Part shown: positions 1 to 8,901 of the stretch, piece after piece
Position numbering within the stretch: position 1 is the stretch's first letter
Layout of the letters: each line of letters begins with the position of its first letter
The notes under the pieces: generated by a model
What the model was told of the DNA's origin: nothing
The model's database searches: none
The model's input: the letters and a program-made list of their open reading frames with translations, nothing else
Translations under genes and position numbers: made by a program
DNA from: Punica granatum
Lineage: Eukaryota > Streptophyta > Magnoliopsida > Myrtales > Lythraceae
DNA length: 64,000 nt
Assembly (NCBI RefSeq): GCF_007655135.1
Contig: NC_045128.1
Span: 38,639,885 to 38,703,884 of the forward strand
Direction of reading: 5' to 3'

Positions 1-88
1 ACGAACATGTTGAACTTGCAGTCCAGTAAATGAAGTAACGCTAAAAAAAAAAAAAAGGAACAAAAGAGGAAAGCGCAATTTCTGAGAC

Positions 89-376
89 CTGAACTGAGCT
101 CCATCCACTCCAGTCAGTAGTAACGACGCTTTTTGACAGGTTGAGGACAACCAAGTTCCTTAGATGTAAATCAGAGGGTATATTTAACGGGGTATGCCCG
201 TGCCAACTTAGCCATTTTAATCGATGTAAGCGTCTTTGAAAGTTCCCCTCGAGATTACAGTCACCTAGCTCAAGGCAAAGAAGCTTTGTTAACTTCTCAA
301 ACGTCTGACCCCTGAAACGTGTCTCTGCCTCCTCCAACCCATGATCTATGCGGATGGCTTTCACCTTTGATGTTCC
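89..376 (-). CDS. TNL-A exon 3 (start of LRR region)
   Basis: This 288-bp exon begins after a CAG acceptor with GTSKVKAI and ends before a GT donor at 88-87. It carries the NBS-LRR linker with the first leucine-rich repeats (for example LKWLSWHG and LRNLVVLNLSKS). It is in frame with exon 2 (phase 0: ..LEYEE|GTSKV) and has the same length as TNL-B exon 3. The frame is open throughout. An apparent upstream Met in the frame lies in the intron and is not a start. Confidence 0.8.
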
Positions 377-502
377 CTGCTCAATAAGCAATTGGAATGA
401 AACAAAGAGAAACGAATATGAGTATTGAAGTCAAAGAAACCAAGAAGCGCAGTCCTTCTTGCTGAATATAATATTTATTGGTGAGCCGAAGTTATATCTT
501 AC

Positions 503-1598
503 CTCTTCATATTCCAGTACTTCGATAGCATCTTCATGGCGCCATAGCCTGCTCCGCTCTCCTGGTTCGCCATAGTTTTCCTGATGGACAATTTCCCTGC
601 CGAGATCCTTAATTTGATCATGCATCCACACCTCCTTATCATCTCCAATTTTAACCATGGACTTCTGACATAAGTCTTGAAGTGTACTTGCTGGTGAAAA
701 TCCACACGCTTTCCACATGAGAACAAGTACCCTATAATCCGTTCCAGCATAAAGACATGCAATGTCAAGAAATATTTCCCGTTCATCGTGATTTAATGCG
801 TCAAAGCTGATCCTCAATCTATCTTGGACGCTTGGTTCTTTTCTCAACCGGTCTAATGCCTCTCGCCAAACATCTTCCTGTAATTTGGCAGATAGATAAG
901 AACCTATGACCTCAATAGCTAGAGGAAGTCCTCCAGTTGCCTTTGCAATTTGCCAAGACAGATCAGCAAACTCAGAAATTGGAAAATTCTGCCTGAATGC
1001 ATGCTTGCAAAATAGTAGGAAAGCATCGTCCTGATTCAGTTCTGTGACTCTATAGATTCGATCTCCTCGAGATTCGTCCAGAACATTTAAATTTCTGGTT
1101 GTAACAATGATCCTACTTCCTGGAGCGTAGTAATAAAGATCTGATAACAGGTTGCTGAGTTGTTCGCTCCGATCGACATCGTCTAGAAGAATGAGCACCT
1201 TTTTGTTGTGAAGCCTGCCTTTGAGCATGCTTTTTCCTCTATCGACATTGGGAATTTCTTTGTGTTTTTGCCTTAATATATCAAAGACTAACTGTCTCTG
1301 CAAGGACTCCGTGCCATTCGGTTGCAATGATTTTTCTCTGATATCACTGAGGAAGCTACAATGTTCAAATTGATCCATGAGTTGGTTACAAACAAACTTT
1401 GCAACTGCTGTCTTCCCAACTCCACCCATTCCGCAAATCCCGACAATTCTTACATCTTCTATTCCCATGTCTAACAAGTCCATAACTTCGTCCACGTGAT
1501 CATCGAGTCCAACTAAATGGTCAGCCACATCAAGACGGGGTTTATTCAATTGTTTCCAGACCTCTGAAACTATCTCTTGTACTAACTCCCCTTGAGAT
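503..1598 (-). CDS. TNL-A exon 2 (NB-ARC ATPase domain)
   Basis: This 1096-bp exon encodes the nucleotide-binding switch. Motifs in order: P-loop GMGGVGKTA, kinase-2 KVLILLDDVD, RNBS-B GSRIIVTTRN, GLPL in ATGGLPLAIEVIGS, RNBS-D FLDIACLYAG and MHD in VWMHDQIKDLGREIV. All nucleotide-contact motifs look intact; the residue after P-loop GKT is Ala rather than the Thr seen in TNL-B. The acceptor is TTTTCCAG at 1606-1599 and the donor follows ..EYEE at 502-501. The frame is open, so any damage to the gene lies at its junction with exon 1. Confidence 0.85.
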
Positions 1599-1689
1599 CT
1601 GGAAAACAAGGATGATGTTCTTGTCGGAGATTGCTCGAGTTCAAGAAGTAATGGCAGAGTGTTTTCAAGTTTAAATAAAGAGAAAACTG

Positions 1690-2914
1690 TCAATTTGATC
1701 CCAAATATTTAGGGTGGCCGACAATTTGATCCTCAATGTTTCAAAACCAACAAGTCAATCCTGGTACTTTCCTTACTCAATATAGTCTAGACGTCAGCAC
1801 TTCGTGACGGTAGCCTGATGTGGCTACTTACGTCGACAAACCCCATTAATGAAAAGCATTAAAAAAAAATAAAAACGATGCCACGGGCAGGAAACAGCTG
1901 AGAATTCCTCCCCACAGCTGCGGCGAGCTCCCATCTTGATTTCAGGGGACTCGACAAAGCTCCCTCCGTAATCGAGAGAATTACCTCGTCGGGCAACATG
2001 GCCCGGCACAATTTTTCTAAGGAATGAAGACATACTGAAATAGACCCCTCAATCTGGTCCCCTCTCCCCGTCTCGTTCTAAAAAAACAGAACGAGAAGGA
2101 GAGAGCGGAGTTTAGATCGAGGGTTCCACTCGGACCACTGCCCTCCCAGGATAGGTTGCCGGAGGCTACGAAGGGCCTCCGACAGCCTTGCTGGGAGGGC
2201 TTGCTAGCCTTCAATATGGTCTTCCATCTCTTTCTGTTCCAAAAAAATGAATTTTAACTTTTTCCCTAATTTGAAAACAAACGGACGCTCGTTTTCAATT
2301 TTTTTTTTTCAACTTTTTCAGTAATGGTGATAGTCCATCTAAGCAGTCATGTAATGCCCCGAATTTCTATTTTGGACGGTAAATGAAATAAGAATATGTT
2401 TTCAGATTTTAAAAGTATTTATTGCCATTTAATATTTTGGGTTATTAAGAGGACATTTACTGTCAAAATTTATTCCTAATTGATTTATTGTTTCTCATTT
2501 TGTTTTAAGTATCATAAATGGTCATAAATGTTTGGAAAACTTCCCGTGCATATATTTGGGATTTACTGAAATTGGAATAAACTTGTTGCATAATTATCAA
2601 GTCATTAATTTCCATAAAAATCTCAATTGAGATTTGTTTTTCTCCTAATATAATTCTCCTTGTAACTGCCAATTGCAATTAGTCTCTTTTAAATGGATTC
2701 TGCTTACTATTGCTTCGGTCAAAGGAGATTAGAATAAAATAAATATCCTAAGTTCCTCCAATTATCTCTCTCATTAATTACCGAACAATTAATCCATTTC
2801 AATTTATCTGATTTGGGTAAGAAAATCTATTCCTATTAATGCGTTTTCCTCTTACACCGGAGCGTCTCATTTAATCCATTTCATTATCTGGTCTTCTTCT
2901 TTATTCTTCCATAG

Positions 2915-2951
<37 letters not shown>

Positions 2952-3744
2952 AGAGGATGTTTAAGAAAGCTTCGGTCGAGTCTGTTTGATTTGTTTAAGC
3001 ACGGGATATTCAGGCAATTCTTGCAAGATGAGTATTCTATCCTAATCTAGTATTTTTGTAATGCTTATATCTGATATTTTATAAAATCAATTGTCATGGC
3101 CATGTCAATTTTCGAGTCAAGCAATGCAGTTTTGATATGATATGAGTTGATTTTGGATATTATGATTATGATATGTGAATGTATTGACCGAGTTTTCGGG
3201 AGAATAATGAACCATATGACGCCCTTAGTCAGTATTGATCTGTAAGGGGAAAGGACTACACTGGGTCAAAAGAGGTCGCCAGGTGTGGAGCCGTTATTGT
3301 TATTAGGAAGTTGAGAAGGGGTTAGGCAGGATCTAAGATCCAAATGTATATATGTTTATTGTTTCTTTGAGAGATTAAAAACATGTGTGGACTCAGCTAG
3401 TTTAGGCGTATATTAGTCACTGGACAGTCGAGCTCAATCCATTCCAAATTTCATATTTTTCAAGTTAAGTTCTCTTCGGGGGCTAGTATTGAAGATCTCA
3501 GTGCGCAGCTGATTTCTTCTGTTTTATCATTGATGTCCTGTAAAAAATCGTGTCTTATTGTATTATTTGTATATTTTATGGATTTATTGAATTATAAGGA
3601 TATTTTAAGTCTCTTTAGAATCTCCGAGTTTTATCGTTTGGACTGATTTGAGTAACGGAATTGAAGTACGAGGATTGACTTATCGGCTTTTAAACATCTG
3701 GGACCAAAATGTTTAGCCGCCCCAAAAATTTAAGACCAAGTTGA
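1690..3744. mobile_element. Non-autonomous DNA transposon with ~105-bp terminal inverted repeats (MULE-like) in TNL-A intron 1
   Basis: The left end (1690 to about 1795) matches the reverse complement of the right end (about 3640 to 3744) over roughly 105 bp at an estimated 75-80%, aligned by eye. Both begin TCAA(T/C)TTG(A/G)TC and share AAGTCAATCCT(G/C)GTACTT further in. Intron 1 of TNL-B is only 134 bp and lacks this segment, which supports insertion after the duplication. No transposase frame is visible inside. Long inverted repeats are typical of Mutator-like elements, but I could not fix a 9-bp target duplication; ATAAAGAGA/ATAAAAAGT is a weak candidate. The interior (about 2340-3600) is AT-rich with a (GA)n run at 2921-2948 and may include another old insertion. 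Confidence 0.65.
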
Positions 3745-3808
3745 TATAAAAAGTAGTCCGCAGAAAGAAAAGAAGCATGGGAAGGAAAGTCCAGATAAGA
3801 AGGATTAC

Positions 3809-4323
3809 CAGTTGGGAACTGTTAGATCCCATCCCTTCAACTTCCCGAGAGCCGAAAGAGCGCTTCTCCACTCTTTCACGGTATCTGAGGAATAATTCTT
3901 CGTATGGTCCGAGAAGGCCAGACCATAATCATCTCCCGTCTGGTACTGCACTTGATTCGGCGTGACATCGTAGAAAACCGGCAGTATCACCTGCTCTGTT
4001 GCTTCCATGCACTTGACCATCTGCACGGCCTCCTCAAGGCACCATTTGCTACGAGCATAACCTCTAGAGAAGATAGGAATGGAGATTTTCGACTGCGTCA
4101 TTGCTTTGAGGAGCTTGGAGCCAATCGCTTCCCCTTTGCGGAGCTCTTCATCGTCCCTGAAGACACGGATGCCTGCATTTTTGAGAACATTGTACAGGTG
4201 ATCAGTGAATGTTGCTCGCGTATCCGGTCCCCTGAAGCTTAAGAATACTTCGTAGTCGTATCCTGTAGGAACTGGGATGGAGGCAGAGGATGAGGAGCTA
4301 CTGGGAGCGCGATAATAGGCCAT
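3809..4323 (-). CDS. TNL-A exon 1 (TIR domain)
   Basis: This exon encodes a 171-residue TIR domain starting MAYYRAPSSSSSS, followed by the TIR box YDYEVFLSFRGPDTR and SKWCLEEAV. The second Glu of the CLEE motif is at the position of the catalytic NADase glutamate known in plant TIRs. The exon is 515 bp (171 codons plus two bases) and ends at a GT donor (3808-3807). The two leftover bases are TG, which join the first base (A) of exon 2 to give TGA. The unspliced frame continues one codon (TGG) and then hits TAA. The TIR fold itself appears complete. Confidence 0.85.
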
Positions 4324-4872
4324 TGTATCCTCTCGTGGATGAAGCAGGGAAACTCAAATCAAAATACTTAATAATAGCATGACCATAAAATTTCTATAAA
4401 ACTTTTTGAGTTCTACAACCCCAAGCACACGCAATGGAGCCGTAGACAATCAAGTGAAATCAAATACGCCAATAGACGAAAGCGATATCAGATAAAGCAT
4501 TCCAATGTCAATAAATTTTACCTGCTTACTTTTGGAGTCAATCATAAAGTGGTTGCCGCTCGGGTTTAGAATCCTAGGAACTTGTCAGTCGCTTTCTACT
4601 TTTCCCGGTTGAACCAGTCAATCTGCCGGTTGAAGCACGTCGGGCCGCGCATCCGGGAATTACCGGCGGCCTTGTTGACTTCATTTGGCAAAAATGTCAA
4701 TTGAATAGAATTCCAATTCATTATGCTGGACGATGACACGAAGCTGCTCGACCAGAAATAGCAAATGGAAAGAGGAGGAGAGAGAAAGTCGAGCCGGTTC
4801 GTGCAAGGCTGGGAAGCCCATTGGGCTTAGACACGAAAATACAGCTGTATTGGCTAAAGCCCATTGGGCCTA
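4324..4872 (-). promoter_or_regulatory. TNL-A 5' flank with conserved AAGCCCATTGGGCC site
   Basis: The stretch about 4760-4872 is similar to the flank of TNL-B (about 15400-15500), including a common core GACACGAAAAT and the palindromic AAGCCCATTGGGC at 4814-4827 and 4857-4870. GGGCC/GCCCA motifs are known as site II elements bound by TCP factors. Conservation between paralogues may mark the shared promoter, or may simply reflect recent duplication. TNL-A has about 200 bp more sequence between the start codon and the motif than TNL-B. Confidence 0.4.
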
Positions 4873-5888
4873 ACTGCGAAAGCTGAGAAGCTGTGTGTGC
4901 CTATAATGGAACTTGTTCACGTGCAAACTCAGTTCTCCCCGGCCCACCTTTATCTCTCTATAAGCAAATTGATTAATTTACTTCATCAATTTCATCGTAA
5001 TTCCGCTAGTGCCTTAAAGTTTTTCCAAAATTCATACACACCGCCGTTGATACGGCACGCGTGGTCTCTGCATAAAAAAAAAAAAAAAAGATTGAATGGA
5101 ACTTTGAAATTCATGAAAATATTGATCAAGGAATTAAAGGTGTTATCTTGAAGGATGAGATTGTTGAATAATCGGAGAAGAAAGGTCCCCCATCAAGAAA
5201 CTATTGGCAGAAACAGATTTTTTTGATCTCCTAATAATGTTGGTGCGTTTTGTCATTATTGTATCTTTAGATTTGACGGGCTAATTTTAATATGCTGCGA
5301 CAAGACGCTGATTGAACAAGAAATAAATAGCGGAAGTAAAAGTGAACACATGGATTTACGTGGAAAAACCCTCTAGAACAGAGGGAAACAACCACGGGCA
5401 GGTATTATATGGATCGAATCATCATGGGAGTATAATCAGATATGTCACTTACAACCCGACCGTCAATAGCCGAGCCAATATGCTCTCCATTTCCTCTCAG
5501 CAAAAGAGAAAAATAAGACGGTCATTATTCCTCGCCGTGCCATTTACTGCTAGCTCTTCAGGTTGAACGGGTTGAGGTCTTGGCATTGTAGGTCCAGTGG
5601 CTTAATGCAATAATAAAACATAATTTGTCGGGTTTCTTTGGCTGCAAGGTAAATCTGTTGCCCTCCAGGAGATTTAAAGACCTATCCCCAGTACGATGAG
5701 CATATTCCTCTGGTATGTCCATGTCCACAAGAAACCGCCGTGGCTGTGGTATCTATCTGCTGAACAAACAAGTCATTAGCACGAGCACAAGGAGGAAGCA
5801 ATCAGCACTACTTGCACTCCTTCCTTTGCTGTGAGCCTGTGACTGCGATGCTATCCGCTCTCCAACCTTCCACAGAAGAGAATTCTCG
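4873..5888. other. Intergenic, no gene seen
   Basis: The region contains a poly(A) run at 5069-5083 and a stretch around 5290-5560 whose wording (GAACAAGAAATAAATAGC, then TTTACGTGGAAAAACCC) resembles plant LTR-retrotransposon LTR debris. No frame longer than 95 codons occurs and none looks like a known protein. Confidence 0.5.
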
Positions 5889-6111
5889 TCAGATCAGGCA
5901 AAATTTGAGAGGAGAAAAAAAAAAAAAGCTTTTCACGAAAAACAGTTTGCCCGGGTGCAGGACCTTCTGTAGATCACATTCTTGTAATTCCTTTCTTCCG
6001 GGGAATAGACATGTCCTCAGCTTGGGACTCTTAGGCAATATCATTTGAACGCCTCGGAGAGCAACCGATAGGTCAATTTCCACAATGTGCTTTGCCACTT
6101 CCACTCCGTAA
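5889..6111 (-). pseudogene. Candidate C-terminal (post-LRR) exon of TNL-B, possibly decayed
   Basis: A strong acceptor (TATTTTTGCCTTACAG) at 6127-6112 precedes an open stretch reading (D)YGVEVAKHIVEIDLS.. on the minus strand. The text resembles the short post-LRR segment that follows the LRRs in many TNLs, as I remember them. The last third runs through a poly(A)-derived phenylalanine tract, which suggests decay or an earlier true end. It lies about 2.8 kb downstream of the LRR exon on the same strand. A similar-looking minus-strand stretch occurs around 6240-6400. Function is inferred only from position and style. Confidence 0.3.
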
Positions 6112-6127
6112 TCTGTAAGGCAAAAAT

Positions 6128-7216
6128 ATAGATATGAAAGCTGTTGTATGTGAATACAACACTTGAATGTCAAATTAATGAACAGTAGAATGCAGTCTCT
6201 ATTAAAACCGACGAACATAATTTGGAGAATTCACCATGGAGCAGAATTTCAAATTGGTGAAAAGTCATACATAATCTGCAGCCGACGAAGTTATATTTCT
6301 TGATGGTGAGAGATTTGCTTCAAGAGGGCAGTAACTCGGATTTTGAGAGAAAGCTGTGCTTTCTATAGTTGAAGACATGGAGAATGGTCTTCACTGAGAT
6401 GCCATGGCCCCGTGCTGGACTAGTGTCATCAAGGTGGATTCGAAAGACAAAGGTCTCAGATAAGGAGTTACGGAGGAAGCCTTAAGAATGCAAGCAGGAT
6501 AGATAGCAGACAAGTAAGATTGATCTTGAACAGAAAATACGGATCTTCTATAGTGTAGTATAAGCGTATGGATGATTTTAGGACCTGTTGTTGACGAGAG
6601 GTGTCTGGAACAAACCAGATACAGGTACAAGTTGTCCTGTTTATTTCCAGTTGCCTTTGTGAATTCTGGTTCATTTGGCTTTTACATTTGCTAGGATAAA
6701 GAATATGTTGATTCCACTGTCCTGCTATTTCACAATTGCTTACATAGAATACGCTTCACGACTCTGACTGTTATCAGAGCAGCACCAAAGCGATCCCTGC
6801 TTCCTCTCCGGCAGATTGCCAGTTTTAGCACGAGCAATTATAACTCTGACTGGCCTGTTTTGGCCAGCATCAACATCTGCTGGCTATCTGCAAATTCCCT
6901 GCATCGATTTAGAACAACTATGCAAATAAGAAGCCAGTCGACCAAAAGAGCTAGCTAGACCTAAGGCTTGCTAACAAGCAACGGACGTGAATTTACATCA
7001 AGCAGTGCTTTTGGTAGAAGTAGGCTAGCAGCTGATACCTAAAACAGCTTTCACTCAGATTTGATTTTCAGAGTGGTGGTGAGAACCATTCACGAAAATG
7101 ATACATGTATTCAGGACTGCTGAGGACCTGAACTATGCTGCAATAATGAAAAACGGTATTTGCGTTCTCTTACGTGTAACCTAAATTTTCTAAATTTGTT
7201 CCTTCATCAAACTTCC
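6128..7216. other. Intergenic / possible TNL-B 3' region, no clear gene
   Basis: Short frames only. The minus-strand text around 6240-6400 could be another remnant of a TNL terminal exon, but stops interrupt it. Nothing else is recognised. Confidence 0.4.
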
Positions 7217-7732
7217 ATTAGGCAGTGAACAACACATTTCCTGTGGTGACTGTAACATAGTCAGATACTAAACAATGAAGCTATCAAAAACTTCTTTCCA
7301 GATCAGGTTGCTTTTTTCTTTATGCTAAGACTAACCTGTGAGAATGGTGATAATGTACAACTTATCGTGAGATGTGAAAATGGATGAAAGAGAGAACTGA
7401 ACTCATCAATAGACACGGGATGCCTCGTTTCAGCTCCTGCTTCACTCAGACGCCATTCTGTTTCTGCTTAGGCCTTGCTATGTTATAAAGTCGAGAGTTG
7501 AGACCTCACAATATACTGGCATCCATTTGGCAGGGGACAACATAGTTTCTGTAAGAGACATGGTTATTTACTAAACAGTGAAAAATATCAAAAACTTCTT
7601 TCCAGATCAGACTGTCGTTTTCGTTAAGGTAATACTAACCTGTGATAATGGCGATCATACACAACTCATCGTGAGATCTGAAAATGGATGATAAAGAGAA
7701 GTGCCCTCATCAATAGACACAGGATGCCTCGC
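7217..7732. repeat. Tandem duplication of a ~305-bp unit
   Basis: Segments 7217-7440 and 7523-7732 align along their length. Both contain AAAACTTCTTTCCAGATCAG, then CTAACCTGTGA(G/T)AATGG, TCGTGAGAT(G/C)TGAAAATGGATGA and CATCAATAGACAC(G/A)GGATGCCTCG. The copies are diverged, with substitutions and small gaps, so the duplication is not recent. It lies downstream of TNL-B and has no coding potential that I can see. Confidence 0.7.
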
Positions 7733-8399
7733 CCCTTCTGAGGCCAGCCCATAACCCAAGGAATTACATACAATATTTATCTTTGATTGATCTCGCTAAT
7801 CTTATCTACTTAATCAGAAATAATTATCTCAACGCTTCTTGTAGAAAATGATCTGGCTAGACATCTGAGCAGATGCAATAGAATTTGAATTTCCACATAA
7901 TGTAGAAAAAACATCCCCTCATAATCACGTGTGACTTTTTCGTTTTACTTATAGAGATTGTTGCTGAAAATTGAGTATCTATATATAGCCCTGCAACGTG
8001 AAGTTAACACAATCTTTGTCTAAATAAAATCAATCATATTGCTCCTGCCTAAATAACTCACTCATGAAAGGAGCCTTATTTATTTATACGGGAAAAACTA
8101 ACAAATTTAGGGTGGGCAAGAACAATTTGAACTCGTGTACTCATAGCAAGAAGGGTGAATTTTCAGCTGTGTGATAAGAAGAGCTGACAATGGTGGAGAG
8201 TAATGCCTACCCACTGTCAGGCATGTATTTTCATTGCAGCACACCAAGCAACGCCGAGTGATTCCGATGTTGCCAATTGCAGGAGTCTAAAAGAAGTTGA
8301 CAGTTACACAATCTCAGTTCTCTTAAATCTCTGCAGCATCACAGATTTTGGTGGCCCCATTATTGCTTCAGACCAGGAAAGATAGAATACGTCCAAGAA
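7733..8399. other. Intergenic, nothing recognised
   Basis: AT-rich sequence with short frames only. No repeat ends, RNA genes or coding similarity were noticed. Confidence 0.4.
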
Positions 8400-8690
8400 A
8401 CCAACTCCCCTAGTCTTTGAACTCAAGCAAGACGTTGGCAATTGAGAGTTGCAGTTTCTTAGCTTCTGTTAGTGTAGAAAGATCTGATAGCTCCTCTATT
8501 GCTTCACACTGGGGAGCCATTGATTACTTTCTTCGCAGCCAGCTTCACGGGTCCTGAAATCTCTACAGGACTTTGGCAACCATGCTGTCTTGATTCTCTT
8601 AACTTCTGCAGATTTGGCAAAAATGCCAGCTCTTTCATTGCTCCGCACCACAGGACATGGAGTACTTCCATTGGATATGTACTTTTCCCT
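8400..8690 (-). pseudogene. Decayed leucine-rich-repeat remnant downstream of the TNL-B stop codon
   Basis: On the minus strand, 8682-8515 reads MEVLHVLWCGAMKEL, then LPNLQKLRES, GCQSPVEISGPVKL and KKVINGSP before a stop. Shifting the frame near 8513 continues with CEAIEELSDLSTL and TEAKKLQL to a stop at about 8411. These are the same CxAIEELPxLSxL-type repeats as in the TNL-B LRR exon 250 bp upstream. This is therefore the eroded 3' continuation of the LRR or part of a further exon. A GAG|GT donor-like site near 8943 could have spliced toward it. The frameshift argues that it no longer codes. Confidence 0.6.
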
Positions 8691-8901
8691 CCCTCTGAAA
8701 GTAATATGCCGATTGTCCTCTGACCCTCTCACGCCATGTCATTGTTCCCAAATTGACATGCCGTGCCACTTCCCCTACTTTTGGGCACAAGCTTTTTGGA
8801 GGGACCAACACTCTTCTATTGGCCATCCACAGTTTGGTTTCACAGAAGCCTGTGAACCAAAATTGTCCATTGCACGCCTAGTATATCCCTTGGTTCCAAT
8901 A

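Larger units (their letters stand above)
89..4323 (-). pseudogene. TNL-A: TIR-NBS-LRR receptor gene, left copy of a tandem pair, broken at the exon 1/2 junction
   Basis: TNL proteins are cytosolic immune receptors: the LRR senses, the NBS switches with ADP/ATP, and the TIR cleaves NAD+. Three exons are visible on the minus strand: TIR 4323-3809, NBS 1598-503 and the first LRR-linker exon 376-89. The main LRR exon should lie beyond the left edge, and bases 1-88 are intron 3. Exons 2 and 3 have exactly the same lengths as in the neighbouring copy TNL-B. Exon 1 ends ..AAC TG and exon 2 starts A TCT.., so canonical splicing yields TGA; TNL-B has AG|A (Arg) here. Reading through the intron gives TGG TAA. 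Either way the product is a TIR-only protein of about 171 residues. All other visible coding sequence is open, so the gene could be a recent pseudogene or a TIR-only gene. Intron 1 also holds a 2-kb transposon. Confidence 0.75.

Noticed and set aside
3777..4242. Plus-strand frames over the TIR exon
   Set aside because: They are antisense shadows of the TIR coding sequence; the minus strand has the TIR motifs and splice sites.
5342..5566. 74-codon frame after GAACACATGGATTTACGTGG
   Set aside because: The wording resembles LTR debris of plant retrotransposons, but no LTR ends or partner were found, so no element is called.
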